NCBI RefSeq assembly: GCF_047495875.1
Contig: NC_092472.1
Span: forward strand, 2,602,849 to 2,666,848
Source: Pithys albifrons albifrons
Lineage: Eukaryota > Chordata > Aves > Passeriformes > Thamnophilidae
DNA: 64,000 bases
Direction of reading: 5' to 3'
A model generated the notes under the pieces. It did no database searches. It was given only the letters and a program-made list of their open reading frames with translations, and had not been told where the DNA came from. Each line of letters begins with the position of its first letter. The stretch's first letter is position 1. The position numbers and the translations under genes were made by a program. Of the stretch, positions 10,801 through 21,840 are shown in pieces.

Positions 10801-12100
10801 CAGAGATCAGGTGGCAGCAGCTGAGGAGATGTCTCGGTGTTGCACCTTCTGCCTGGTACTCCTGTAGGGATTTCCCCAGAGGACAAGGCAGAGCAGCTAA
10901 AGTGGAAAGATAGAAAATGTATTGAGGCAGAAAAATTATTCAGATTTGAGGCTGTGTGCTCAACTCTTTGTGCACATATATTATGGCACAGGACATGGTA
11001 GGATTCAGTTCCCCTAACTGATAATCCCAATTCCTTCCTAAAAGTCAGCTTGCTGTGCCTTCAGTCAACATTTCCTTCCACCCTGAGGAGGTCACTAAGA
11101 AAAGCAGGATGGGGTCAGGCTAGGGGACACTCAGAATTCCCTATTAGCCACAACGATGTCTTCCTCCAAGGGTCTCTGGCTTCAGAGGAAGCCCAGATGT
11201 CCTGACATCCATCCAGATATTCCAGATTCCAGACAATTGTTTTACCCTGGACCATCACATCTTTTCACCTTGTGACAGTTTCCCATGGCACTGTTGCCAC
11301 CATCCTGGCCCTGAGTCTGGGGGTACAGATGTTTGAGGAGCCAGAATAAAGTTTATTTGGTGATAAGACATTTTACTTTAGAGGTCCTGCACATTTCCCT
11401 GAAGCCTTTGTTGCCACAGAGAATTTTCTGGCTTAGGGGAACCCTCAGCTGATGCCCAGTGTTGCCCTGCCCTGGTTTAGACAACGACTTTCATGAGACA
11501 CAACCAGAGTGGAAACCCTCTGCTCAGACACAAAACCTTGTTATAAATCACAGCACTGGAAAAAAGGATATTTTATAAACTCTGGGCATCCCTTTCCCTC
11601 CGCTGTCCTTTGCACTGCTGTGCCATTTCATGTGGAGTTTTCCAGCCTGAGGGCACCGCAGTGATCTCCAGGAGCACCTCAGGTATGGAAATGCAAACAT
11701 GGTGCTTGGGACACCCTAACAGTGATTTGTGGGGATGATAATGCCAGAGAGGCGTGAGAGGGGCTGCAGCACTTCAGTGACTTTTTAAAATCTGTGTTCA
11801 GCTACACTGGTATTTTGAGGTGTGATAAATTTGGCTGAGCTGTTCTGCCGAGGCAGGGAAGGGATTCAGCACTTGGGAGTCATAAAGTCTCAGTGCTGAA
11901 GGACCTTGGGTCTGCTGCTCATCCTGTTCCTGAGGAGCAAAGGAGGCTTCCTGCTGCACCTGCCTTCCTTTCCTTTAGGAGCTGCAGCCATGAGGCACAT
12001 CAAAGATTAAAAAACAAGTGGAAAATAAACTGTATTTGTGGCTCTATACAGTGCCAGTGGTAGTAAAAGCCCACCTTTGTAAAAATATGAGGGAATTCCA
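10801..12100. other. Unique DNA, no gene recognised
   Basis: No gene or interspersed repeat recognised over 1.3 kb. No open frame over 60 codons is listed between about 11030 and 12100. Confidence 0.45.
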
Positions 12101-12306
12101 TGATCATGGAATCACAGAATCATTTGGTTGGGAAGGGACCTGAAAGACTGTCTGGTTCCAACCCCTGTCATGGGCAGGGACACCTTCCACTAGACCAGGT
12201 TGCTTCAAGCCTCGTCCAACCTGGCCTTGGACTCTTCCAGCTTCTCTGGTCAACCTGTTCTGGGGCCTCCCCACCCTCACAGGGAAGAATTCCTTCCTAA
12301 GATCTT
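12101..12306 (-). mobile_element. CR1 LINE 3' end with internal deletion
   Basis: Reverse-oriented CR1: 'atggaatcacagaatcatttgg', 'cccctgtcatgggcagggac', 'accttccactagaccaggtt', then a direct jump from 'gactcttccag' to 'cttctctggtcaacctg'. The usual 'ggatggggcagccaca' segment is lost, a deletion of roughly 16 bp. Confidence 0.92.
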
Positions 12307-13273
12307 CCAGAGCATTGCAGTGCCCCCAGGTATTTTCATCATTCCTGTATTTTTCTTGTTAAATATGTAGTTTATAGTATTTCTATCTTAGTGCTTTACT
12401 GGGGCCCATAAATAGCTGATGAAAAGCACTTTCAGACTACCTGGGATGCTCTGCAAAGCCTGAGAGCAGTAACAGTGCACAGGAACATCTGCATCCTGAC
12501 AGCCTGTGAGTTTGTCTGGGCAGAGCTGTTTCCATGTAGTGCTTCCAATTTAATTTCCACATTTTTCCAGAGAAGAAGAAAAATGTCTTATGTTTCCTGG
12601 GTGACTAGAGGAAGGTTTTACTGTGCCAGGCATCTCTAATCTCCCCTTGCAAGATTTCCTCAGTGGCAGACAGAGAGCAGCAGGCTGACTAGACAGGGGA
12701 AAGTGGATAAGGTCTGGAAATGATGTTTTATAGAGATGTGGGGTTTCATCACATTCTGTTCGCCCTTGAAAGAAATCACCTGATCTATGAAAGCAGTTGA
12801 TGGGTTTGAGGTCTCGGTGAGCTCCAAACAAGCAATGTCCCCAAATCCCTTACACTTCCAGAGAGCCACAAATCCCTCCTGGAGAAGACCCAGGTGCTCT
12901 GTGCTGATGGTAAGTTAATGGGAGGATGGCTGATGGAGGGCTGTGAGCTGGAGAGATTGGCAGCACCGAGGGCACCCCGAGTGTGACAGGAGCTGGGTGC
13001 CAAGGACAAGGAGCAGGTGGTGTGAGCAGTGATGCAGAGTGAGGTGCTGCAAAGCTCCAGCAATCAGCACCCACCCAGCACAGGCACCAACTGAGCTCAA
13101 GACCTGCCTGTCAATACATGTAGAGAGTGGTGACATCCAGCGTGTGGCTGCTTCAAGAAATTCCAAGTGGATTGCCAAACTTTTCACCCTCACAGGAGCC
13201 TCCCAGCTCACAGCTGTCCCCTCCACAGCAGGAAGCTGCTTCACTTTAGAGCCGAGTGAAGAGTGGAAGGCTC
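12307..13273. other. Unique DNA, no gene recognised
   Basis: No repeats recognised. Antiparallel frames of 70-110 codons at 12550-13389 overlap each other and have no family resemblance. Confidence 0.4.
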
Positions 13274-13303
13274 AAAAAAAAAAAAAAAAAAAGAAAAAGA
13301 AAA
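13274..13303. repeat. Poly(A) tract
   Basis: Nineteen A residues (13274-13292) followed by GAAAAAGAAAA. The sequence just upstream is not a recognisable retrocopy and no flanking duplication was found, so this is called simple sequence only. Confidence 0.9.
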
Positions 13304-13879
13304 TCATGAATATTAATTTGAATTCAACTGAATTTCAATTAGGCTGTGTTCAGTCTCCACAAATATTTGAGCAGTGCTACTGCAAATAGGGTGAAAAAGC
13401 ATATCTGTAACTTTAACACACAAATATTCACAAAAGATAAATCCTGAGCTGCGTGCTCACAATTCACACCGGCTTCCCTTGAATTCTGCAGCCCTGTGCT
13501 GTTGTTTCTGTGCCCTGCTCGGGTGGTAGGAGCCAGCCAAGGAAACAAATATTCCAATTTAATGGAGCCTGTTAGGTGTGGGTGAGAGCAGTAAATCACA
13601 GCCCGAGTTCTGGCGTGTGCAGGCAGGGTGCTGAGACAGGTGAGCCGTGCTCCTGACAGGGTGAGCTGCTCCTGCTTCCTGACCATGGAACAGCCTGCCA
13701 GGGCAAGGTCACAGGGCAGGGATGGGCTGGATCCAACAGGATGGGCTGCAAGGGCTGGGAGGAGCGGGCAGCAAGAAACAACACGTGGGAACATTGAGAT
13801 CATTGAGAGAGGAATACCCAGCCCGCCGTATCCCAGCACTGAGCATTCCAGTGTCATGGACTTCGGTCACAGAGCACCA
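13304..13879. other. Unique DNA, no gene recognised
   Basis: No gene or repeat recognised. A 172-codon minus frame (13339-13857) has no recognisable domain. Confidence 0.4.
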
Positions 13880-14285
13880 AGATGACAGAATGGTTTGGGT
13901 TGGAAGAGACCTTAAAGCTCATCTGATTCCAGCCCCTGCCATGGGCAGGGACACCTCCCACCAGCCCAGGTTGCTCCAAGCCCTGTCCAACCTGGCCTTG
14001 GACACTTCCAGGGATGGGGCAGTCACAGCTTCTCTGGGCAACCTGTGCCAGGACCTCACCACCCTTAAGGGGAATAATTTCTCCCTAATATCTAATCTAA
14101 TCCTACTCTCTGTCAGTTTGAAGCCATTCCCCCTTGTCCTGTCACTTCCAGCCCTCTCCATAGTCTCTTATCTTTCTTTTTGCCTCCTTCAGGCACTGGG
14201 GGGCCACAATTATGTCACTCCAAAGCTTCTCTTCCCCAGACTAAACAATCCCAATTCTCTCTGCCTTTCCTCATAGGAGATAGGG
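13880..14285 (-). mobile_element. CR1 LINE 3' portion, about 400 bp
   Basis: One of the more complete young-type copies: 'acagaatggtttgggttgg', 'ccctgccatgggcagggaca', 'ccaagccctgtccaacctgg', 'ggatggggcagtcacagctt', 'aacctgtgccaggacctcac', 'tctaatctaatcctactctc', 'tgaagccattcccccttgtc', and the terminal ORF2 block 'cttctcttccccagactaaac'. 5' truncated near 14285. Confidence 0.94.
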
Positions 14286-15179
14286 AGGTCCAGGTGATTC
14301 TTCTCTACACTTCCACAGTGTACCCCCACCCCCAAGGCACATATCAAGCCAGAAGTGGGCTGAGCAACATCAGCCAGAAGGTCTAACACACGTTGTGAGG
14401 AGCAGAGTTTGCTCAAGACCTAAGGATGGGGAAATCCTACCCACTGAGTAATATGAATATTCCCAAGTGAAGGGTGCTTCAGTAACAGGAACAGGTCATA
14501 TGTGGGCTTGGAGTCCTCACACTGCCCAGGTGTTAACACTTTGGAAGGATTTCAGAAGAAAAAGGGAGAAAGGAGAGCCAAGAGTCTTGGTGGCTGGAGG
14601 AGTGGGGACAGAGAAAAGCTATTTGAGGACTGGGTGTGTTAATTCCATGGGGGTAGAGAAACTCATCTCAGTGCAGAGGGCTGGAGTGAAGAACAACAGC
14701 TGGAAGGGTCATGAGTATGAAGCTGAAGAAGGGAAGGTGGAGAGGAACTGGTGATCCACCAGCAGCACTGAGTTGTTTGGCACCATGACCAGTCCCAGCC
14801 AAGCAGGTGGTAGGCAAACAATAAATCCTATAAATCTGCTGTAAAGGGGATTGTTTGGCCCCCACATACTCCTCCAGTCCAGTGTTCTTCCTAATTACAC
14901 CCAGACGACATGCAAAGCTTGGGACAACCAGGGGTTGTGGCAGCAGGATTTACCTGCCAGGTGGGAAAAGCCTTTCCTTGGGATCTGACTGGCACCCTCT
15001 ACAGAGAGGGAAGTACATCTTCCCTAGATAGAGAGGTCTATGCTGTGCCCTACTCAACTGGTAGGGCTAATTTTAGGGGAGACTGGAGTGAAACGGGCAC
15101 TTCCCAGCGGGGCTGGTTTGTTTTGTCCCAGGCTTGATATTTCAAGTGCATCAGCTGAGTTGCACCCTACGTTTCATTG
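14286..15179. other. Unique DNA, no gene recognised
   Basis: No repeats or genes recognised. Confidence 0.4.
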
Positions 15180-16560
15180 CCTTTTTCCCCAGCTGAAAAG
15201 GAGACCAGATGAGTCGCTCAAGTGTAAACATCTCTAATGTTTCGAAATCCCCCTCTGTGTCCTTCATCTACCTCTTTTTCCTGTGAATAACCGCTTTTTC
15301 TGTACACTGCTCAAGCCTTTGGGGCGAGTGATATTCAAACAACAGGCAGCTGCCCGGCTGAGTCCCATTGTGAGCCGGGGAACTGATTGATTGTTCGGTT
15401 TCTTGAGAACCTGTTGTTGTTTCTGCCTTTTCACTGGGTGGCTGAAACGTTTAAGCAGGAGAAAGGAACAATAACAACAGAAAATAAAGAGGGGGGAGAA
15501 TGGTGAGAAATTAAGTCTCTCCAACAAATGATTAATAGCGCATTTCCTGAGACAAACAATGCCTGTGGGGGCTGGGACTGGGGAGGTTTGGAGGCTGGGG
15601 CTGCTTTTACTGACTCCTTAAATAAACCAAAGAATGGGTGTGGGGGATCCCCTTCACGGCGCATTGAATGTGGGGCCCTGATTCACAAGGGCAGTCTGGG
15701 AGACTCGGTGAAGGGTCTTGAGATGCCCATTAAAAGACAAAACTAACAGAGTCAGGAGTAACGGGGTGAGTGCAAATGTGCTTTGTGCAAAGGGCTTCAC
15801 GTTTCCAAACGTGGTTATCCTGAGCCTGCAGCTTTACACCTATGCCTGGCACATCCTTGCAGCTTCTCCCTCTTCTTTCTCTCCTTTTTCACCAGTGCTC
15901 GGGGTTGATTCTGTCATTTCTGTCACACAGTCTGATGTTACTCATGGAATTCATTTCCATCCCCCCAGTAGACTCAAAAAAAAAAAATTTGCAATAAGTC
16001 AAAGAAATTAAATTTTAAGCTCGCTGTCGAAGGATAATGAATCTGAAATATGTGATCTTTGGTAAAATTATATTCTTTCAAATGCTGAGATTCAGGGAAC
16101 GCCATCTCATAAGGGAGGTACACAAAAAGCTGCAATCAAAATGACCTACACAAAACATAAAGAAGAGTTAATAGGATTGCTCTGAATTCTAAAGGGGGTG
16201 GTGCAGAACAGCACAAGTGGGCCTTGCAGTGGGGCATTTATAATCTCCAATTCCATTAACAAATTTTAATATAGTCTTTGAGGGTAGAAAGTGGTCGTTA
16301 ATAAAACTTTAAATTAAAGCATGTTCGCTGTCGGATTAGATCATTAAAATTGCAGGGTACTGGCTCTGCAGGAGAGACAGCAGAGCTAAACCCACATTGT
16401 CCAGACCATGAAATAATTCCAAAGCAAACAGGAAAAAAGGAATAAAACAATTTTATATGTGTGAATTATGAGTCTATATCATGTTTAATGAAGAGAAAAA
16501 TGTAATCATATTTCATCAGCTCTCAGTGTAATTAGTGTGTCTGAGCATCAGGGGCGAGAC
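15180..16560. promoter_or_regulatory. Largest repeat-free AT-rich block, candidate conserved non-coding cluster
   Basis: About 1.4 kb without any CR1, LTR or long open frame. Visible motifs: CATTGTG (SOX-type, 15366-15372), TGATTGATTG (PBX/HOX-type, 15384-15393), and the CpG-containing 9-mer TCGCTGTCG twice on the same strand (16021-16029 and 16325-16333). Many TTAAT/ATTAA cores lie in 16010-16520. Repeat exclusion plus motif content resembles developmental enhancers, but conservation cannot be tested here. A10 and A-rich runs near 15975 are simple sequence. Confidence 0.35.
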
Positions 16561-17059
16561 ACGGAGGGGGAACTCTGTGCATGGTCGTGCAGATGGACAA
16601 CAGGACCAGTGGAGCTTTTAGACTGGTGAAGATCACTGCCATGGGTCAGGAAAAGGATATGGTTTGTGCCTGTAGTCCATGGACAGACCTGGGTCTGAGA
16701 AGTTCCAGAGAAGCCACATCACTCCATGAGACAGTTTCCTCAGCTGAAAGGCAGTTTTGATTTGTAGAAATGGTTGTTCCTGGGGATCTGGATGGCTGCA
16801 GGATAAACACACTTCTCTTGGCAATACTTTCTCTCAAAAGATTGAGGAATCATCCTGTAAGGGGGTCCTGGAAAGCAGAATTGATAGCTGCAATATTACT
16901 TGAGGCTGTACAGCAAATATCTTTGAGGACAGATATATATTTATAGGAAACCTATTGCTTCTATTTATATTTTGCATCTCATGCAAGACTAAAGAGAATT
17001 GGGCTCCTTCTGCTGTGCCTGACACCGAAGGAAAACCAAACAGTTTTTCCCCAAAAGAT
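16561..17059. other. Unique DNA, nothing recognised
   Basis: No gene or repeat recognised before the next CR1. Confidence 0.4.
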
Positions 17060-17245
17060 GAGACTGCACAAGGTTGCCCAGAGCTGTTGTGGCTGCCCCT
17101 GGATCCCTGGAAGTGTCCAGGGCCAGGTTGGACAGGGCTTGGAGAGACCTGGGCTGGTGGAAGGTGTCCCTGCCCATGGCAGGGATGGGGTTGGATGAGC
17201 TTTAGGGACTCTTCCAACACAAACCAGTCTGTGATCCTGGGACTA
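17060..17245 (+). mobile_element. CR1 LINE 3' terminus
   Basis: Sense-strand CR1 end: 'aggttgcccagagctgttgt', 'aggttggacagggcttggag', 'ggtggaaggtgtccctgccc', 'ccatggcagggatggggttgg', 'actcttccaacacaaaccag', ending in one decayed octamer (TCTGTGATCCTGGGA). It carries a CTGGATC-type insertion also seen in the copy at 18866. Confidence 0.93.
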
Positions 17246-17789
17246 AAGGTATTGAGGATTCCCAAGAGCACAAGGGTTCCTATCTGATATTCCTACCTTG
17301 ATATTCCCTATTAAGTCCCCCTCTTGATGAGGGGACACTGATAGACCCTTTACCCCCACTGTGGTGCTGGAGGTCAGGCCTTGGGGTAGGAGAATGTCCA
17401 GCCAGCACTGCAGGGAACACATCTGTCTGTTTGTCCCTTCACTACCCCATCACCTCCAGGTTCAAATGGAAGAGGTGTAAAAAGTAGAGCTTGACTGACA
17501 TAAAGCCCATCTTCCACCAGATATCAAAAGACTTTCCAGTATCTTCTTCACCATTTCACATACCAAGAAACAGAAAAACCATGGGGCAGAACATGGTCAT
17601 GCTCTGGACATGGACAAACACATGTCCTTATGAACTGTTCATCTTAAACAAGCCAATTCTGTCTCCATCACCAGCCTGGAGAAAGAAGAAATTAAGTGAT
17701 GCCCACTAAGTAATTCAGGTGTGTGAAGTGAACTGGCACTTGTGAAAGTCACTGGGGTTTGCATCTGTTGGGACAGGAGCAGAGGGCGG
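17246..17789. other. Unique DNA, nothing recognised
   Basis: No gene or repeat recognised. Confidence 0.4.
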
Positions 17790-17860
17790 ACAAACAGCTT
17801 GGGGTGGGTGACAAACAGCTCGGGGTGGGTGACAAACAGCTCGGGGTGGGTGACAAGCAG
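17790..17860. repeat. Tandem repeat, 21 bp x 3.4
   Basis: Three full copies of a 21-bp unit (ACAAACAGCTYGGGGTGGGTG) at 17790-17810, 17811-17831 and 17832-17852, plus 8 bp of a fourth. Copies differ at one position. The period is a multiple of three, so open frames run through on both strands, but no gene is implied. Confidence 0.95.
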
Positions 17861-18865
17861 TGATGTTTTGATGGACGGGTTCATGCAAGGCAGGAGCCAA
17901 GGAAAAGCACGTTCGGGTTCACAGCAAACAGCAAATCCACTCCTTGAACACAGCTCCCAGCTCTTCAGAGGAGTTGCTTGTGAACACATTTGCCTTCCTA
18001 TGAATTATTCATTCTCTTAAATGATTGGGCAGATGATTTCTGCCAGCGCTTCGTGGCCTATTGGGAGGTTTTTGCTTGTACAAACAGCCGTGCTGGATGT
18101 GTCCGATTGGTGCACACACAGCCTTACATGAGCACTTGTGACATTTTCCCTTCCTTCAAGCTTTTAAGTAAACAAAGTGTGGCCGCCTGAAAGTCTTACC
18201 CGTGTCAGTGCCAATCTGTGCCCGTATGAAAAATGAATCCTTCGATTCAGTCCATGCAAAATGTCCTTCTGAAGTGGAGGCTCAGCAGTGAGCGTTCCCC
18301 TCACATGAAATCTTCTTTCTTCTTGAAACAGCCTCCTCAAAAGAATGGGAGTTTTACTTCTATTTTGCTCTGATGGATTGTGTCTCTCTAGAAAAAAATA
18401 GTAAGAAGGAATTAAACACTTACTGGAGAGCAAGACATAGGGGAGCTGAGTGATATCTGGGCATCCTGAAAAGGATGGAGCTCTTTGGAGTTCAGTTCTG
18501 CCTCCAGAGATGGGGCAGCAAAGGTGGCCTCTCGTTGTGCCTCCTTTCAGAGTTTTGCAGAGCACACTTTCATCTGTTCCTCTGAGTTTTTGTTCGTTCC
18601 TGCAGCACGTTTATGTTTGAATATTCTTGTCTTTATATTAAAAAAATTTTTTTTTTCTCTTTGCCTTATGTGCAGGGGAAAAATAAAGATTTCCTTTGCT
18701 GTGCTCCCCAACTGCCTCCTCCCACACTGGATTGGGCTGGAAATTAAAGCAGATTCTACAAGATTTCTGCTCTCCTTTGGGTGACAAATGCACAAGGACA
18801 TTTGAGCTGCACTCTGGGTCTGAGGATCCCTCATTTTAGACAGAGTGACCAGAAAGTGGGTTTTT
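17861..18865. other. Unique DNA, AT-rich in part
   Basis: Repeat-free. 17990-18430 and 18590-18780 are AT-rich with low-complexity runs (A7T9 near 18642-18657) and have the look of possible conserved non-coding DNA. No specific function is supported. Confidence 0.35.
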
Positions 18866-19200
18866 ACAATTATTTGGGTTGGAAGGGATCTCAGAGTTCA
18901 TCCAGCTCCACCTCCTGCCGTGGACAGGGGCATCTTTCACTATCTCAGGTTGCTCCAGCCCTGTCCAACCTGGCCTTGGACACTTCCAGGGATCCAGGGG
19001 CAGCAACAGCTTCTCTGGGCACCTGTGCCAGGGCCTGCCCACCCTCATGGGGAAGAATTTCTGCCCAGTATCCCATCTAACCCTGTCCTCTGGCAGTGGG
19101 AAGCCATTCCCTCCTTATCCTGTCACTCCAGGCCCTTATCCAAAGTCTCTCTCCAGCTCTCTTGGAGCCCCTTTCAGTACTGGAAGATGTTAAAATGTTC
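18866..19200 (-). mobile_element. CR1 LINE 3' portion
   Basis: Reverse-oriented CR1: 'atttgggttggaagggatct', 'tcaggttgctccagccctgt', 'ccttggacacttccagggat', then a CCAGGGGCAGCAAC variant, 'acctgtgccagggcctgccc', 'tggcagtgggaagccattcc', 'tcctgtcactccaggccctt', 'cagtactggaag'. The octamer tail is missing, so the 3' terminus is slightly eroded. Confidence 0.92.
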
Positions 19201-19449
19201 TGCTTCCTCATTTTAAATCCGTTTCCTGGTACTTTGATTTCTTACTGCACTGCTACAAAGAAGGAGTCACCAACTCCAATTTTCTTTCTCCAAAACACTG
19301 GGGATAGACTCCCACAGCCCACCCAAGCTGGATAACCTTAGTCTGTTCACTCTCTCAGCATCAGGAACATCCCTGGGTCAACCTCTTCACTTGCTCCTTT
19401 CTTTTCCTGATGTGTCCTTTATGAGATCCAGGATCATCTACACACTCTG

Positions 19450-20335
19450 GATTAAAAACAAAGACAGACCATGGATCTCCCTGCTGGTTTTGGTGGCAAT
19501 TCCTGCACAGTCACCTTTGTCTCAAGGGATGCCCAAAGTCCTCCTTGCTTTTTGACCAGGCAGAACCCTGAGCAGCTTTCCCAGGGCACCTTGCCCTGGG
19601 TTCCATGAATTCTTTGAGGAGCAGTGGAAGCTAATTCAGAGCTAATTGTCGTCTGTTTAAACTTGGTTGCCACTCTGGATTCTTTTCACCTTCACTGACA
19701 TTACCTTATATGTATTTACACTGAATTTCATCTTCTGCTTTATTGTCAGTAACTCACTCTCAGAAGATCCTCCAGAGCTTTTCACTGTCAGTGTTGGATT
19801 TCATGATCCTGAATAATTTTGTCGCATAGGCAAACACTGTCACTTCATTATTCACCACTTTTCCAGATCATTGATGAGTGTTACACAGCACAGATCCCAG
19901 GACAGGCCTCCAAGGGACCCTGGGGCTGGGGTTTGGCCAACACAAACACCAATCAGATATCCTTCCCTTGGTCTCACTTTTAAATCTGTGGAGGGGCTTC
20001 CTCTCATACTCCATAACATCACAATGTCTCCAAGTGCCTCTTGTGAGAGACTTTGAATGTGATTTTGGAGAAATGCAATTTAACTACAGCAGCCAACTAA
20101 TCCTTGCCTGGACCAGTGTTGACACCTTCCAAGAAAAGTAATAGATTGATGAGATATGACTTCCCCTGGAGAAGCCATGTTGCCTCTTCCCAATATATCC
20201 AGATCCGCCTCTGCTCCCGTTAATTCCGTGCTATATTACAGCTCCTTCCCATTTGCCTGTCACAAAAAACACAATTCCCTGTCTCCAGCTCTTCCTGCCC
20301 TTTTTAAAGAAAAATGATGTCATATTTCCTGCCTC
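19450..20335 (-). pseudogene. Ancient CR1 reverse-transcriptase core relic
   Basis: Minus-strand reading preserves the order of CR1 RT landmarks. 20240-20320 follows the segment before the QHGF motif ('cttTaaaaagggcaggaaga'). Near 20180 the frame gives QHGF. Near 19905-19920 it gives VPWRPVLGSVLC, a decayed VPQGSVLGPVLF. Near 19835 it gives VFAYATKLF where the catalytic FADDTKL stands in live copies, so the catalytic aspartates are lost. 19450-19780 resembles the thumb region only faintly. Frameshifts and stops are scattered through it. It may be part of the same element as 18866-19200, but its divergence looks much greater, so I favour a separate older insertion. Confidence 0.78.
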
Positions 20336-20811
20336 CCACAACACTTAGGGCCATGTCAGAGGAGAGGGGAGGGGAGCTGGAACAGGGAGGGAGATTTTAT
20401 CTCCTGGCCTCCCGAGGAATGAGCAGCCCCTCAATCAGGCTGTGCAAGAGGACAAGTGCCATTTGCCAAGCCCCAGGTTGGCACCTGCACAGACACAGAT
20501 TTACACCTTCACATCCATCTAAGCAGGTCAAGATGCACCAAGGGCAAGGACAGGATTGGCTCTGAGCAGTTTAAAGGAACCAGAACACATCTCTGTTTAG
20601 GAAGAGGTGTAAGAGAAGTGCATTGACACCTTCATGGGCACCACCTCAAACTTGACTGTTTGCCCTGATCAAGGCAAGTCTGCAGGTGGTCATGTGGGTG
20701 GTCTCACCACTTACCATGTAGGATTTCTGAAGAACTGTGCTCAAGAAGCTGCAGAACATCCTAGAAGGATTCTTTTGCCCAGAACATGCCACTATGGGTT
20801 ATTTTATTGGC
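20336..20811. other. Unique DNA, nothing recognised
   Basis: No recognisable repeat; the ancient CR1 may extend here beyond recognition. Confidence 0.35.
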
Positions 20812-21050
20812 ATCCCAACACTGGTCTCTTTTCCCAAGCAAAAAAACAATAGGACAAGAGGGATTGGCCTCAGGTTGCACCAGGAAAGGTTTAGGTTGGA
20901 TATTGGGGGAAAACTCTTCATGGACAGGGTGGTCAGACACTGTCACAGGCTGTCCAGGGCAGAGGGGGAGTCACCATCCCTGGGAGTGTTCAAAAGATGT
21001 GTGGATGTGGCACCTGGGGACATGGTTTAGTGGCGGCCTTGGCAGTGATG
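20812..21050 (+). mobile_element. CR1 LINE fragment, left arm of an inverted pair
   Basis: Sense-strand CR1: 'aacactggtctcttttccca', 'caataggacaagagggattgg', 'cctcaggttgcaccaggaaa', 'aggttggatattgggggaaa', 'catggacagggtggtcagac', 'gttcaaaagatgtgtggatg', 'ggacatggtttagtggcgg'. It stops without its 3' tail where a minus-strand CR1 begins. Confidence 0.9.
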
Positions 21051-21052
21051 GG

Positions 21053-21335
21053 GGAAAGGACCTTAAAGTTCATCTCAATCCACTCCCTGCTCCAAGCCCC
21101 TTCCAACCTGGCCTTGGACACTCCCAGGGATGGGGCAGCCACAGCTTCTCTGGGCAGCCTGTGCCAGGGCCTGCCCACCCCACAGGGGAGAATTTCTTCC
21201 AAACTTCAAACTTACCCCTGCCTTATGGCATTGGGAATCCATTTCTCCTTATCCTGTCAGTTCAGGCTCTTGTAAATTGTCTGTCTCCATCATTTTGTAG
21301 GTTCCCTTCAGATACTGAAAGGCTCCAATAAGTCA
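21053..21335 (-). mobile_element. CR1 LINE fragment, right arm of an inverted pair
   Basis: Reverse-oriented CR1 starting inside its 3' UTR ('aaaggaccttaaagttcatc'), then 'gccccttccaacctggcctt', 'cccagggatggggcagccac', 'agcctgtgccagggcctgcc', 'aatttcttccaaacttcaaa', 'ttctccttatcctgtcagtt'. Its tail octamers are missing. It abuts the plus-strand CR1 within 2-3 bp. Confidence 0.9.
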
Positions 21336-21477
21336 TTAATTAATTAGTGGTTTGTACTTAGTGACTTTACCAACTGAAATGATTCTGTGTTTTCCGCTTG
21401 CTCCCAACAGCTTTGGATAAAGATGATCATGGTGGTCTGGACACTGGCGCTTCTTTTCTGAATTCCTGTGTTTATCA

Positions 21478-21840
21478 TAGAATCACAGAATCATAGAATG
21501 GATTGGGTTGGAAAAGACCTCCGAGATCATCAAGTCCAACCCTTGGTCCAACTCCAGTCCCTTTACCAGATCATGGCACTCAGTGCCACGGCCAAGTTCA
21601 GTTTAGAAACCTCCAGGGATGGGGAATCCACCCCCTCTCTGGGCAGCCCATTCCAATCCCTGAGCACTCTCTCTGCAAAGAATTTCTTCCTGCTCTCCAA
21701 CTTCAATTTCCCCTGGCAGAGCTTGAGCCCATCGTGCCCCCTTGTCCTATTGCTGAGTGCCTGGGAGAAGAGACCAACCCCCACCTGGCCAGAACTTCCC
21801 TTCAGGTAGTTATAGACAGTGATGAGGTCTCCTAAGACAA
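21478..21840 (-). mobile_element. CR1 LINE 3' end with intact tail octamers
   Basis: Begins with the reverse complement of the octamer tail (ATAGAATCACAGAATCATAG), then 'ggattgggttggaaaagacc', 'tccgagatcatcaagtccaa', 'gatcatggcactcagtgcca', 'aacctccagggatggggaat', 'gggcagcccattccaatccc', 'aagaatttcttcctgctctc', 'gtagttatagacagtgatga', 'ggtctcctaag'. It is among the least decayed copies by eye, so probably one of the younger insertions. Confidence 0.95.

Noticed and set aside
13274..13303. Poly(A) tail of a processed pseudogene
   Set aside because: The sequence just before it resembles no mRNA and no flanking duplication is evident.
17742..18020. Repeat protein with VTNSSGW units
   Set aside because: It is an open frame through a 21-bp tandem repeat; no other coding sign.
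18866..20335. One continuous CR1 from 3' end to RT core
   Set aside because: Spacing would roughly fit, but the 3' end is of a much less decayed class than the RT relic and the middle (19200-19450) does not align, so two insertions are more likely.
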